Below are positions 1-11,500 of a stretch of DNA of 64,000 nucleotides, piece by piece. Under the pieces are notes generated by a model. It made no database searches. It was not told the origin of the DNA and was given only the letters and a program-made list of their open reading frames with translations. Numbering within the stretch: position 1 is the stretch's first letter; every line of letters starts with the position of its first letter. Source of the stretch: Siderastrea siderea (lineage: Eukaryota; Cnidaria; Anthozoa; Scleractinia; Rhizangiidae); NCBI GenBank assembly GCA_964030785.1, contig OZ034979.1:9382883-9446882 (forward strand), in the 5' to 3' direction. A program made the position numbers and the translations under genes.

Positions 1-1252
1 CTTACTCTCATGGGCTCTCACTGACTGTCATACGCTGTCACTGACTCTCATACGCTCTTACTGACTGTCATGGGCTGTCATACTCTCATACGTTCTCAGT
101 AACTCTCATACGCTCTCACTGACTCTCATGGGCTCTCACTGTCTCTCATACGCTCCCACTGATTCTCATACGCTCTCACTGACTCTCATGGGCTGACACT
201 GGCTCTCATGTGCTCTCACTGACTCTCATACGCTCTCACTGACTCTCATACGCTCTCACTGACTCTCATGCGCTCTCACTGACTCTCATACGCTCTCACT
301 GACTCTCCTAGGCTCTCACTGACTGTCAAACGCTCTTACGGACTCTCATACGTTCTTACTGACTTTGGTACGCTCTCACTGACTCTCATAGGCTGTCACT
401 GACGTTCATGCGCTCTCACTGACTGTCATGGGCTCTTACTGACTCTGGGGCGCTCTCACTTACTCTCATGGGCTCTCACTGACTGTCATACGCTGTCACT
501 GACTCTCATACGCTCTTACTGACTGTCATGGGCTGTCATACTCTCATACGTTCTCAGTAACTCTCATACGCTCTCACTGACTCTCATGGGCTCTCACTGT
601 GTCTCATACGCTCTCACTGATTCTCATACGCTCTCACTGACTCTCATGGGCTGACACTGGCTCTCATGTGCTCTCACTGACTCTCATACGCTCTCACTGA
701 CTCTCATACGCTCTCACTGACTCTCATGCGCTCTCACTGACTCTCATACGCTCTCACTGACTCTCCTAGGCTCTCACTGACTGTCAAACGCTCTTACGGA
801 CTCTCATACGTTCTTACTGACTTTGGTACGCTCTCACTGACTCTCATAGGCTGTCACTGACGTTCATGCGCTCTCACTGACTGTCATGGGCTCTTACTGA
901 CTCTGGGGCGCTCTCACTTACTCTCATGGGCTCTCACTGACTGTCATACGCTGTCACTGACTCTCATACGCTCTTACTGACTGTCATGGGCTGTCATACT
1001 CTCATACGTTCTCAGTAACTCTCATACGCTCTCACTGACTCTCATGGGCTCTCACTGTGTCTCATACGCTCTCACTGATTCTCATACGCTCTCACTGACT
1101 CTCATGGGCTGACACTGGCTCTCATGTGCTCTCACTGACTCTCCTACGCTCTCACTGACTCTCGTACGCTCTCAATGACTCTCATGGGCTCTCACTGACT
1201 TTCATACGCTCTCACTGACTCTCATGGGCTCTCACTGACTCTCATGTGCTCT
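1..1252. repeat. Satellite: ~20-bp unit organised in a 458-bp higher-order repeat
   Basis: The basic unit is about 20 bp, consensus CTGACTCTCATACGCTCTCA. A longer period is visible: the landmark CTTACTCTCATGGG recurs at 1, 459 and 917, exactly 458 bp apart, with the same order of variant units in between (including CTGGGG and TTTGGTACG variants). Copies 1 and 2 differ at only a few bases. The third copy stops matching near 1140, and simple units run to about 1252. The array continues past the left edge. It ends about 1.3 kb upstream of the CASC3 start codon. Confidence 0.95.
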
Positions 1253-1330
1253 AACCTTGCGCACAAGTGCGAACACTCTGCAAGTGAAAAAAAAATTCCT
1301 AGAGAACACGGAGAAATTAAGAAACGGGCA

Positions 1331-1560
1331 GGGATGGCGTATTGGTGAGAGTACTCGCCTCCCACCAATGTGGCCCGGGTTCGATTCCCGGTCCTGGTAT
1401 CATATGTTGGTTGAGTTTGTTGTTGGTTCTCGTCCTTGCTTCCAGAGATTTTTCTCTGGGTACTCCGGTTTTCCCCTTTCCCAAAAATGTCCAAATTCCA
1501 ATTCGATCCTGGTGGTGACCCCAATTAACATTCTGTGCCTAATACCGTATAATTTTTTTT
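1331..1560 (+). mobile_element. tRNA-derived SINE
   Basis: A tRNA-like head (1331-1397) has an A-box-like TGGCGTATTGGTGAGAG and a perfect B box GGTTCGATTCC (1378-1388). The body contains TCTCTGGGTACTCCGGTTTTCCC, followed by AT-rich sequence near 1545-1570. I see no clear target duplication, so the 3' end is approximate. A - strand open frame across it is not a gene. Confidence 0.75.
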
Positions 1561-2577
1561 ACAAATATTTGCGATTCATTGCTTTTCCCATTTCTCTTAG
1601 GAGGAGAATTTGATTTATTGATCACGCTCCTTGCAACGTCTTCAAAGTGGCTTGATCGTTCCAAAATTCTGTTGTGGTGCGGATCAAGGGAAGGCTCGCA
1701 TACCTGGCATAAAAAATTCACCTGAAAATTTCCTTTTTCTCTAGCTCAACCGACCAACTCGCTTTCATAATGTATCAGTCAATTCGAAGCTTCAACAATC
1801 CCCCCCCCCCCCCCCTCTCGGGCAACTCCCCGGGCATTTGAACTTTTGAAGATTAGCTTGTTCAAATTCCCTCCCCTCGGGGCCAAAACGTCGTTCAAAT
1901 GTCCCACCGATTAGTACTGAAATACCTCTCCTCAAAGACAAATTTCCTCTTCAATCAAACACTGTTCACACTTTTCAGAGAGAGACATGCCGTGGTAACA
2001 GTAACACCTTCAAACTTCTTTTAAAGACGCTTTTGAAAGAGTTATTTACTAGCAAAGGCGAAATTCTATCTTGTCAATCCGTCAAACCTTGCAAAAACCG
2101 AAAAAAACCCTCTCTGGAATATATATTACGCCGGTACAGAAGAGAAAGGGTCGTAGGAAATGAAAATTTTTATTTGGATGGCCTTTTTTTCATTTGTTTT
2201 TAAAGAAGCTTGATGGGGAAGTTCGTACTAGCCGTTCCTCTCTTTATGGAAACCTTTGTAATATGGACATCTCCTTCTTACGGGCAACCCGTTTGGCCCC
2301 CGTTTGGCCCCAAGAAACCATCACTCATGTGAAGTCTTTCAATTTCCGACTTGTTGTCGCTCTTTTGAGCCTGCATTACGACACGAAAGGGTTAGCAGTC
2401 TTTTCTGTTACCAAATGCGTACTACACTTGTGCGCAGGTTTTCAATATGGCGGCTCAAGCGTGCTACTGCGTTTCCAGATAACTTTACATTTTATAAATG
2501 CGTCCAAACTTCCGCCTTAATTTCCCTGGTTGGTTTTAAATGTAAAGCAAAACTTATCGTTTGGATTATACTCAGGC
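1561..2577 (+). promoter_or_regulatory. CASC3 upstream region and 5' UTR (unresolved)
   Basis: No gene or repeat recognised apart from a C tract at about 1800-1816. CAATATGGCGGCTCAAG (about 2442-2458) contains the ATGGCGGC core of YY1-type promoter sites, which often sit near transcription starts; this is suggestive only. No convincing TATA box. In-frame stop TAA at 2518-2520 limits the CDS start. Confidence 0.3.
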
Positions 2578-5500
2578 ATGTCGGATTCTGTGGCTTTGGA
2601 ACCAAGTGAATTACCGTCAACTCCTAGAGTAGGGGATAAGGTTTGTACTAAAGTCGAATTAAGCTTATAATTAAGTTAAATACTTGTGGAAGTTTTATAG
2701 CTAGGTGTAAGCTAAAACGTTTTCAAAACATGTGGATAAAAGCTAACTATTTTATTTAACACTGATTGTTTTAGGTAGTGCCTGAAGAACAAGGAGATAT
2801 CCCAGCAACACTGGAAAATAAAATTCTTGAAGGTTAGAATAGTTTCGCATCAGTCAAAGTTTGTCACACAATTAAACGTTCTGGAATGTTCGATCGTTGT
2901 GTTGGCAGAATCATTTTCTTTCGTGCGTGTGTTTTTTGTGGTATGCTAGTCTTTTAAGTCCCTATTACTCAGCCTTTAATGGGGCTGGGACTGTGATGCA
3001 TTTATTTTAACATAGAGGCTGTATTGTGATAAAAAGAGTTCGTGTATCTTTTCTCATAGAAAAATTGCAATGCAATTCGCGCAAAAAAATCCCCTAGTAA
3101 TTTGTACTGAGCGGTAGAAACAGTAACAACTGTGCAATAATATTGTTGCAAGAGTGGAAAGTTCTACTTTGGCACAGAGATTCTTTGGGCTCATCTCATC
3201 TTCCTTCACTCTTAGCTGATGTTTATCGGTGGTGGAGTTAATCACTACTTCTTTTGTACTTTATTTGGAAATGGCCATGACAGACCTGCCAACTGTCATG
3301 GTTTGACTGTGAGTCTCATAGTTTGGGGAATCAACTCACTGTCTCACAATTTGGCCTCCAAATCTCACAGTGAATCAGAAAATCTTGAAATTGACAAACA
3401 ATTCAGGTAGTATGAAGAAAAATCTGTGAGAAATCTGTGTTGAAAGTGGCTGAATTTGTCATATCTAATGTTCAACGGAAACCTGGGTACAATTCCAACC
3501 TCATTCCCGTGAAACATAGGTGTGCTTTTTAACGTCTCTTGGAAAACTAGAGCTGTGAACAGTTAACTCCAAATGGCGGCTTGCGTGTACAGCAAAACAG
3601 AAACAAAAATGCTGCAAAAGAATACGATGGGTAGCACAAATAAGGTAAAGAATACCTTGAAACAAGACTGCTACTATTAATTTTTTATTTTCATTTAACA
3701 CATGTTTTGGAAATCTCCAGGTTTGAGGTCCCAATCTCCAGGTTTTTCTGTGCTTGTATTAAAAATCTCCAGATTTGCATGTTTTGGGGATTGGCTGGCC
3801 TGCCATAAGCAAAGGTCATTTAAAAATTGAATCAAGGTTGAAATAACAAAGGTCTCCTGAAAAGACCCTTCCAGACTTCACTTGGAAAGATTTCAGCAGA
3901 ATGTATCTATCAGTACAAAGACTTAATTTGGCTTCATGGTGATCTGGGGATCATGAAAAATTCTGTTTTAGGAAATTGGTGGAGTCACATCATGTTACAT
4001 ATCATTCAAAGTTGCAAGATCAAATGTTGTTTTAAAAAATCTTCCAAGTGGTCTGCAGGGCTGTCAGAAGGACCAGGGGCCAGGGATTTTCCCCAGGTAT
4101 TACAATTTTGAGTCTCGGCTACATGTACATGTACTTTGATAAACAAACAAGGCATTCACTACTAATACAAATGTTTTCCCAGTGACTTTGTCCATTACCC
4201 CAGCTACTTCAAAAATAATTGGTGATAGCCCTGGTCTGTGATTGGCCAGCCTGTGAACAAAAATGGTTTGCCTGTTGAGCAGACATTTTGTCAGAAAGGA
4301 GTTGTGTCAAACCCCAAAGAACATATGCATAAGAGGCTAGGCCTAAAGCAAATATTTTGATTTTGAAACAGGAAGTGAAAACATTGATGAGAAACATCCA
4401 GTAAACCAGGAAGAAAATAATGCAGAGCCCCAACTTGTAAATGATAGAGCAGAAGAAAAAGACCATGAGCCTCAAGGTGAAATTGAAGGAGCTGGAGGAG
4501 AAAACTCTGAGCCTCAACATGAAAATGAGGGTGCAAAAGAAGACAGAGAGCCTCAAAATAAAAAAGAGGGTGCTGAAGCTAAAGCTGAAGAACCTGGCAC
4601 TATAAATCAGGAAACTTCAGAGAATGAAAATGCGTCTGGCACAGATGAGGAAAGCGGGAATGAGAGTGACACAGAATCAGACAGTGATTACACATCAGAA
4701 GAAACCGAGTCATCGCAATCACACACAGATCACAGTGCTAGTGACAAAGAGGTCAGTTATTATCAGTAGACTTCATTACTCTGGAACCCCGATATAATGT
4801 CCCAGTGGTATAATGAAGTTCCCACTTTAATGAATGATATTCTTTAACCTGACCAAAGTTACAGTAGTTAAAGTTATCAGTTACCCTGATATAATGAACC
4901 CTGGTATAATGAAATCCCCAATATAATAAATAAAATTTTTAGGGAGAGACAAAGTGGAGTGAAGTTTGTCCATAGAAACTGTCAACATGACACAGTACAG
5001 AGACCCTTCAACCACCAGCCTTAACCCATTAAGCCCCAAGAGTGACAAGCATGTAATTTCTCCTTACAGTATTACTCCTTGATCAAATATACAGGTCGTG
5101 AGAACAAAGGAAATGATCGCCAATGATAAAATGTCTTGATTTTTAATCAAATTCTCCCAACTAGTAATATAAGAAATATGAGGAGAATAGTGAGGAGAAT
5201 ATGGATATTAATATTGGGGCTTAAAGGGTTAAATTCCAAAATGTTGTTTAGATACATGTAATTCTTCCCATGTGAGTGAGTGATATTAATATGCAAAAGA
5301 GTTATTAACCCTGGATAATAATTTTACTGCAAAATTAAAACAGGAGAGTGAACAAGAGGAAGATGATAATGAAGCAGATGTTATAGTGGAAGAAGAAGAT
5401 GTCAAAGATGAGGGTGGTGTTAAAAAGAAAGAGGACAACAAACAGGACAATGAATGGGAGGAAGAAGAAAGCAAAGCTAACGCAAGGGAGAGAGGAGATG

Positions 5501-8500
5501 GGCAGGTGAGGAGAAAGAGAATTCATATCAGGGCTGGGAAAACTTTTACTTTTTGTTGTGATGAAATTTACCAGTAAGAAACGCTCAATAAAGTTCTTGG
5601 AAGTCGGGCAAGTAAGTTTTTATTCACATTTTGTCTGATGGGCAAGGGCCCAGGCAGACTGTCTAATGTATCAACTTATAGTGAAAGTTGCTGACTTAAA
5701 TTATTTGACAATATTGAAGTCACAAAAGAAATTCAAGAGAGAGTGAGAGATTTGCCAAACACCAGGCAAGTGGGAATGTTGCTTTAGTAAGTGAACTTTA
5801 AGAGTTACTTGCCTGACACACAAGCTGTAGTTGCTAATAATTGCAGAATGTGTGTCTTGGAACTCTCAAACACTGATCAGTACATCCATTTACGAAGAAA
5901 CGTGTTTGACTAGAGGAAAAATACCAACAAAACTTATTAACATACTGCACAATTGCAGACAGAAAATCTCGCAAAATTACACGGAAACTTTCAAGTACAT
6001 GTAAGTATATTTTGCTTGAAACATAATGGAGTACGATGGTGCTCTTTTAGCTGGCTGCACTGTGTAACATTTCATACAATCTGAGTATAGGTTTGAAATA
6101 ATGTTTGTTGAATCTGAACTTTTAAACACAAATCATTTTAAACATGATTTTTGGTGTGTGTGTTTAAAAGGAGGCTGTAGAGTCTACAGAATGGAATCCA
6201 GCGGTGATTCCCCGCAGAACAACCTTCTGGGGACACGATGATAGGTGGTCTGACACCCCGGAGGAAGAGAGGTACGAACAAAAACCAACAGCAGTACTGT
6301 TGTTTGTGCTTAGATACGTTGTATGCAATCGCTGTATTTCCTCTACTTAGCACTCCCTGATATACAGTCTAAAATATTAAGAACTCCCCTCCCTTCATTA
6401 CGGTAAGCCCTCCCCCCCCCCCCCAAACTGTGCATTTGGTTTGTTGACAGAAAACATGACCAACTAATGTTGACATTGATTTTCTGTAATCAGTACTTTG
6501 CTTTACTCAAAAATTTGTTAAGTTGTTGCTGAATTTCTGTACTGGAAAAAACTTCTGCAGTTGTCATGCAGTTTGGTGAATCAGTTTTTCTCTCATTTAA
6601 TGTAGGAAAAGTGGTGTTAACAGTGAATTTTAATCAGCAGTGCCCTTCACAAAGTGCATATATATTTCAACACAGAACTTCAATTTGGACAATAATAAGC
6701 CTCCTCATTCTACAAACCCCTGCCTCCATCCTTAATAACCCCACCCCTTGTGAGACCTAAAATTAATATGCTCCCTGGGAGGTTAATAAAGGAAATAATT
6801 TATGGTATTTAATTCATGAGTGGGTCAGAAGGAGGGGAAAATATATTTTTTAAGGTCCTCTGTTGATAACATGTTATTGACCAATGTGTGACATGGGTTA
6901 ATTTTCTAATTTTCTGTGTGGTTAGGCGAAAGCCAACAAGTCGAAAATTATGGGACAAGACTTCAGACAGATGGGAACACGATATGTACAGGGAAGAAGA
7001 ACAAGGTCCAAAAACTAAAGAGGAACTGGAGGTGAGACCACAAGAAATAGATTTACATGTACTATACTAGTTAAACAGCAAGTCAAACTTCACTTACAGT
7101 TTACTCATGATTAAGTAAACTGAACTTAGTTTCACATGATCCTAACTAACTTACATGCAAGGTTCCTTTGCTTTTATTTTATCAAAGGTCTTGGTGAAGG
7201 CTTGACTGTGTTCCTATAACATGGAATGTTTCTTGAAACTGGCAGTCGAACTGCAACAAAAATAGGGGAAATGTTTTGGAATAAATTGTAGTCCATTTGG
7301 AAATCTGAGCAAACACATTTTATATTAACTGCAAAACTTTAACTGTATTTCACTTGTAGTTTGATATCATGAACTCAAAAAGGTCATTTTGTTTGTAGGC
7401 AAGTGCTCACTGGCTTGAAAGGGGAGGGGGTCGTCGTGGAAGAAGGAGATATGATTTGCAGGAATTTGTTCGTGGAGGTCGACGAGGAGGCAGGGGAGGA
7501 GGGCGGAGAGAAAATAGGATGAGAATGGATGATGAAGAATTCCGAGAAAATGAAAGAAATAAAGAAAACCGTGCTCCGGAGCAAAGACTGAGAAATGAGA
7601 AACCAGAACAGAGAAGGAGACGAAGGACATCTGAAGATTCAGAGGAAGACAGAGAAAGAAGAAGAGGAGGGCTTGGCAGACCAGAGAGGGAGAGACGAGA
7701 TAGAGGACAGGACAGAGAAGATAATGACCGCAGAGACCATGACAGAAGGTCAAATAAAAGAAGAGACTGGGGTGATGAAGTAGATAAAGAGGTTCAAGAG
7801 TGGAATGAAAGAAATCGTAGACGTAGAAGGGATTATGAAGACAGAGAAGGGGAATATGAAGGTAATAGAAGACATGATCGTGACGATGATAGTAGAAGAC
7901 GGGATCGGGACAGAAATAGGACTAATGAAGATAGAAGACGAGATTATGATAAAAGGAGGGATGACGATGACAGAGACACAAGGAGAAGTTATGAAAGAGA
8001 CAGAGAAGAAAGAGGGTCCAGGAGGAGAGATGACAGGAGAAGGGATGAAGGAAGGGGTGAATGGCACGGCAGAAGAGAGGATGAGGAAAGTAGAGAAGGT
8101 CACAGCAAGCGAGGCGGAGGATTTGGTGCTCCTCAGAAAGACAGGTATGAGAGTAAAGTAAAACAAGTTTGTTGCCAAGAACTTAAATTTAAAGTAAGTT
8201 AAAGTAAAAATGAAAAAAACCCCTAAACTTCATTGTGAACAGCCTATATATTTTTTCTCAAACTTAGTAATCAATCTAACTGATCATACTGTCATACAGA
8301 CCCACTGATGCAATTGTAGGGTAAACAAACTTGCAAGCTTACGTGGTTAGGGCCGGATGGGTTGATGCAAAATGGTCTGCATAAAGCCTGACCCTCCACG
8401 TGACAATATTGTCATCTGTTCAACTAGTTCCCCATTTCAACAGTCATTGAATGTTTACCAAAACCTTTTCATAAATTTTTGAAGAAAATAGAGCGCAAAT

Positions 8501-11500
8501 ATGGTCGTGTGGCAGAAAAACCAATTAACCTTTTAAGACCTAACAGTGATGAAAATGAAATTTTTCTTTACATCATGACTACTTGTTCAAACATGTAAGT
8601 GATAGAATAAAGGAAATGATGACCAAAGATAATGTCTTGATAGTTAGACAAATTCTCCTTACTAGTTTCATAAGAAATGTATGGAGAACAGTAAGGAGAA
8701 TATGCATTTTCATATAAGGGATTAAAGAGTTAAATGTGTTGAGTTAGGTGGTCACAACACACCCTTGACCAATACACGGTGACCTTGAGCCATTTTTTTT
8801 CTCCAGCTTTTGACTTGGTCAATAAGTGCATATTAATCTATGTTTTATTACAAAGAAATGATACTAGAGAAGTGAGCAGAAGAAGAAGCCAAAGATTGAA
8901 TGAAGAGGAGTCTTCAACTTCAACAGAGCCACAAACGAAATCACCCCCCACCAGTGCCACCCACAGTTACAGTAAACTCAGGGGGAGGGGAAGGGGTAGG
9001 GGACAGACTCAGGAGCTGAAGAAGCCAAGGAAGAATGCTGCTGATTTCACTCGTGAGAGGGAAGAGGCGCGAAAGAGAGAGGAAGAAGAGAAGAAAAAAC
9101 AGGGTGAAGAGGACCACTTTGAGGGTAATAGAAACATTGCCATACATTTAATACATAGTTATGGTGCAAAGGATTTCTTGGTCTAAACAGGCATTTGTTT
9201 TTTTGTGGGGGGGGGGGATGGGGAAGGGTTAAAATTCTGCAAAGTATTTTTTGGTTAGTGGAAAAAATAAAGAAATTAAGAAAAACAGTCAGATTCAGGT
9301 TTATTTTAGGTACAGTCAAAGCTCTCCTTGCGACCACTCTCGTAAGCGACCAGCTCTAGTTATAACCAGCCTTGTGAAACCCCGTTTGACTTGTCACTTA
9401 AACTCTGTAATGAAAAGCTCTCGTAAGCAATTGCGACCACTTTTGTGAATTACCAACGGGCTTTTTCCTGTGTTTTTAAGTTCTTGTGAGCGACCACTTG
9501 GTCAGCACTTTACTAAAAGCACACGTTTCTTGTTCAAATTTAGAGTTATACGTAACACAAGTGCTAACCTATGCGGACCTCTTTTGTGATAGGCAATAAA
9601 AACAATTCAATAATTATTATTACTACTAAACTATTAGTTACCATTAACATAGGTCAAGCTTTACGCTCAAAGCTCTTATAAGCAGCCACTCTCTATTGTT
9701 TCATCATGTGGCCGCTTACAAGAGCCCACTCTCGTAAGCGACCAGCTCCAGTTGCGACCACTTTTCTGAATTCCCGAGGTGGTCGCTTAGGAGAGCTTCG
9801 ACTGTATAAAGAGTAACACGGCGCATGAAGGTACTTGGATTGTGTTTTTTGGCCCCTGGGGGTTTACGGGGGGGGGGGGGGGGGGGGGGCATGTGGTTTT
9901 GGCCCCTGGGTATTTTTTTGTGGTGTAGGTTTTGCCCCCTGTGGGGGCACTGTGGTGTAGTGGTTAGTGCATTGGACTTTAGATCTCGAGGTCCAGTCCC
10001 ACATTGTCTCTCTCCACCCGGGTGTATAAAAGCAGTACTGGCGACATACTGCTGGGGGTAACCCTGTGATGGACTGGCATCTCATCCAGGGGGGAGTAGC
10101 AATACTCTCAGTTGTTTCATGCTACAGAAACTGGGTTAAGCTCCTGCCATGTGTTCCTCCTTGGCTCATGTTTAACTTTGCCTTACCTTACCTAGGTTTT
10201 GCCTTTGGGTATTTTTGAGGGTTTGAGGTGTAGTTTTAATCCCTGGGAAGTTTTTTGGCCCCTTGGAATTCTTGGGGGCTGAGTGATCTAGGCCATAATC
10301 AGAATTTGAATTTGTTTTCAGGGTACTGTACTTCTTGTGTTTATTTTTTGCAGACGCTGAAGAGGAAGATGAAGAAGCAATCGTGGAAGAGGAATATGAT
10401 GCTGATGCTGACAATGAAGAGTCTGCACATCATGCAGAACAAGAAGAAGCAGAGAATTATGATGAGGAGGTAAATGTATTACAATTAACAAAGCTGTTGC
10501 CTTTGAATTATTGTACAGTGATGTGAGTAACAGAGTGTAGGAAAGTCTCTGGTACAGGGGCATGAAAGGGAGCCACATGGTCAGTGGTAAAACTCTTGTT
10601 TCTGTAGCATGAAGCAACTACCTGTACAAGAATTACTACTCTCCCCTGGATGGGATGCTAGTCCATCACAGGATACCCAGCATAAAGTGACTGGGAGTAT
10701 TACTACTCTCCGCTGGATGGGATGCTAGTCCATTACAGGATACCCAGCATAAAGTGACTAGGAGTATTACTACTTGCCTGGATGGAGTGCTAGTCCATCA
10801 CAGGATACCCAGCATAAAGTAGCCTGCGTAGCAGGCGTAAACGGGGAAGGGGAAGGGGAGCGGGAGAAAAATGGGGTTCTGCGAGCTAGGGACGAGGGAA
10901 TGCCTGCTACAAAGACCCCCATTTTTTCATCTCCGTACACCGATTTTTATGTAATCCAATTAAGTTAACTGTCAATGCAACCACCAATCAGAAACAGGCG
11001 CGCGCTTTTTTGAATGACTGACTTCACGCAGGAATTCAATGAAGCATCTAAAAATAAAGTTAGGATGAGAGTTCTTTTTCAAATCAAAGAGCGTTTTATG
11101 TAATTGAACAACACTCAACGGCGCTTATTTTCGAAATGAGAGACACAAAGCTTTTCACAATAAAAAGATGTATTAAGATAAACTCCCCTTTGCTTCTGAA
11201 AACCAAACGCGTTCAATTTTCACTTCTAGGAAAGGTAAGCTTATTTTAAAACGCAAGCGAAGAGCCGTGATACATTTTGAACACCATTAAATTGACTGAA
11301 CTGTACGTTTTTCAAAAGTTACGTGGAAGCCATAATATGAAGAAATGGGCAATTATAAAAATAAATATTTCAATACAAATTTACAATCAAAAATGTAATT
11401 TACTTTACCATGGATTCCCTACAAAGTCAACAGCTTGAGTGATGGCTTGCAATGGCAGATATCTCTTTAAAACAACCATCTGTTCTCAAAGAATAATTTC

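Noticed and set aside
1..1252. Regular spaced repeats resembling a CRISPR array
   Set aside because: Units are contiguous with no unique spacers and the DNA is eukaryotic; it is a satellite.
3281..3802. Possible hAT element with CAGACCTGCCAA ends
   Set aside because: Ends pair imperfectly and I could not read an 8-bp or 5-bp duplication; left as a weak note in intron 2.
7367..8178. Two long antisense ORFs (128 and 142 codons) opposite CASC3 exon 7
   Set aside because: Shadow of purine-rich coding sequence: pyrimidine-rich antisense has few stops and gives Ser/Phe/Leu/Ile-biased peptides.
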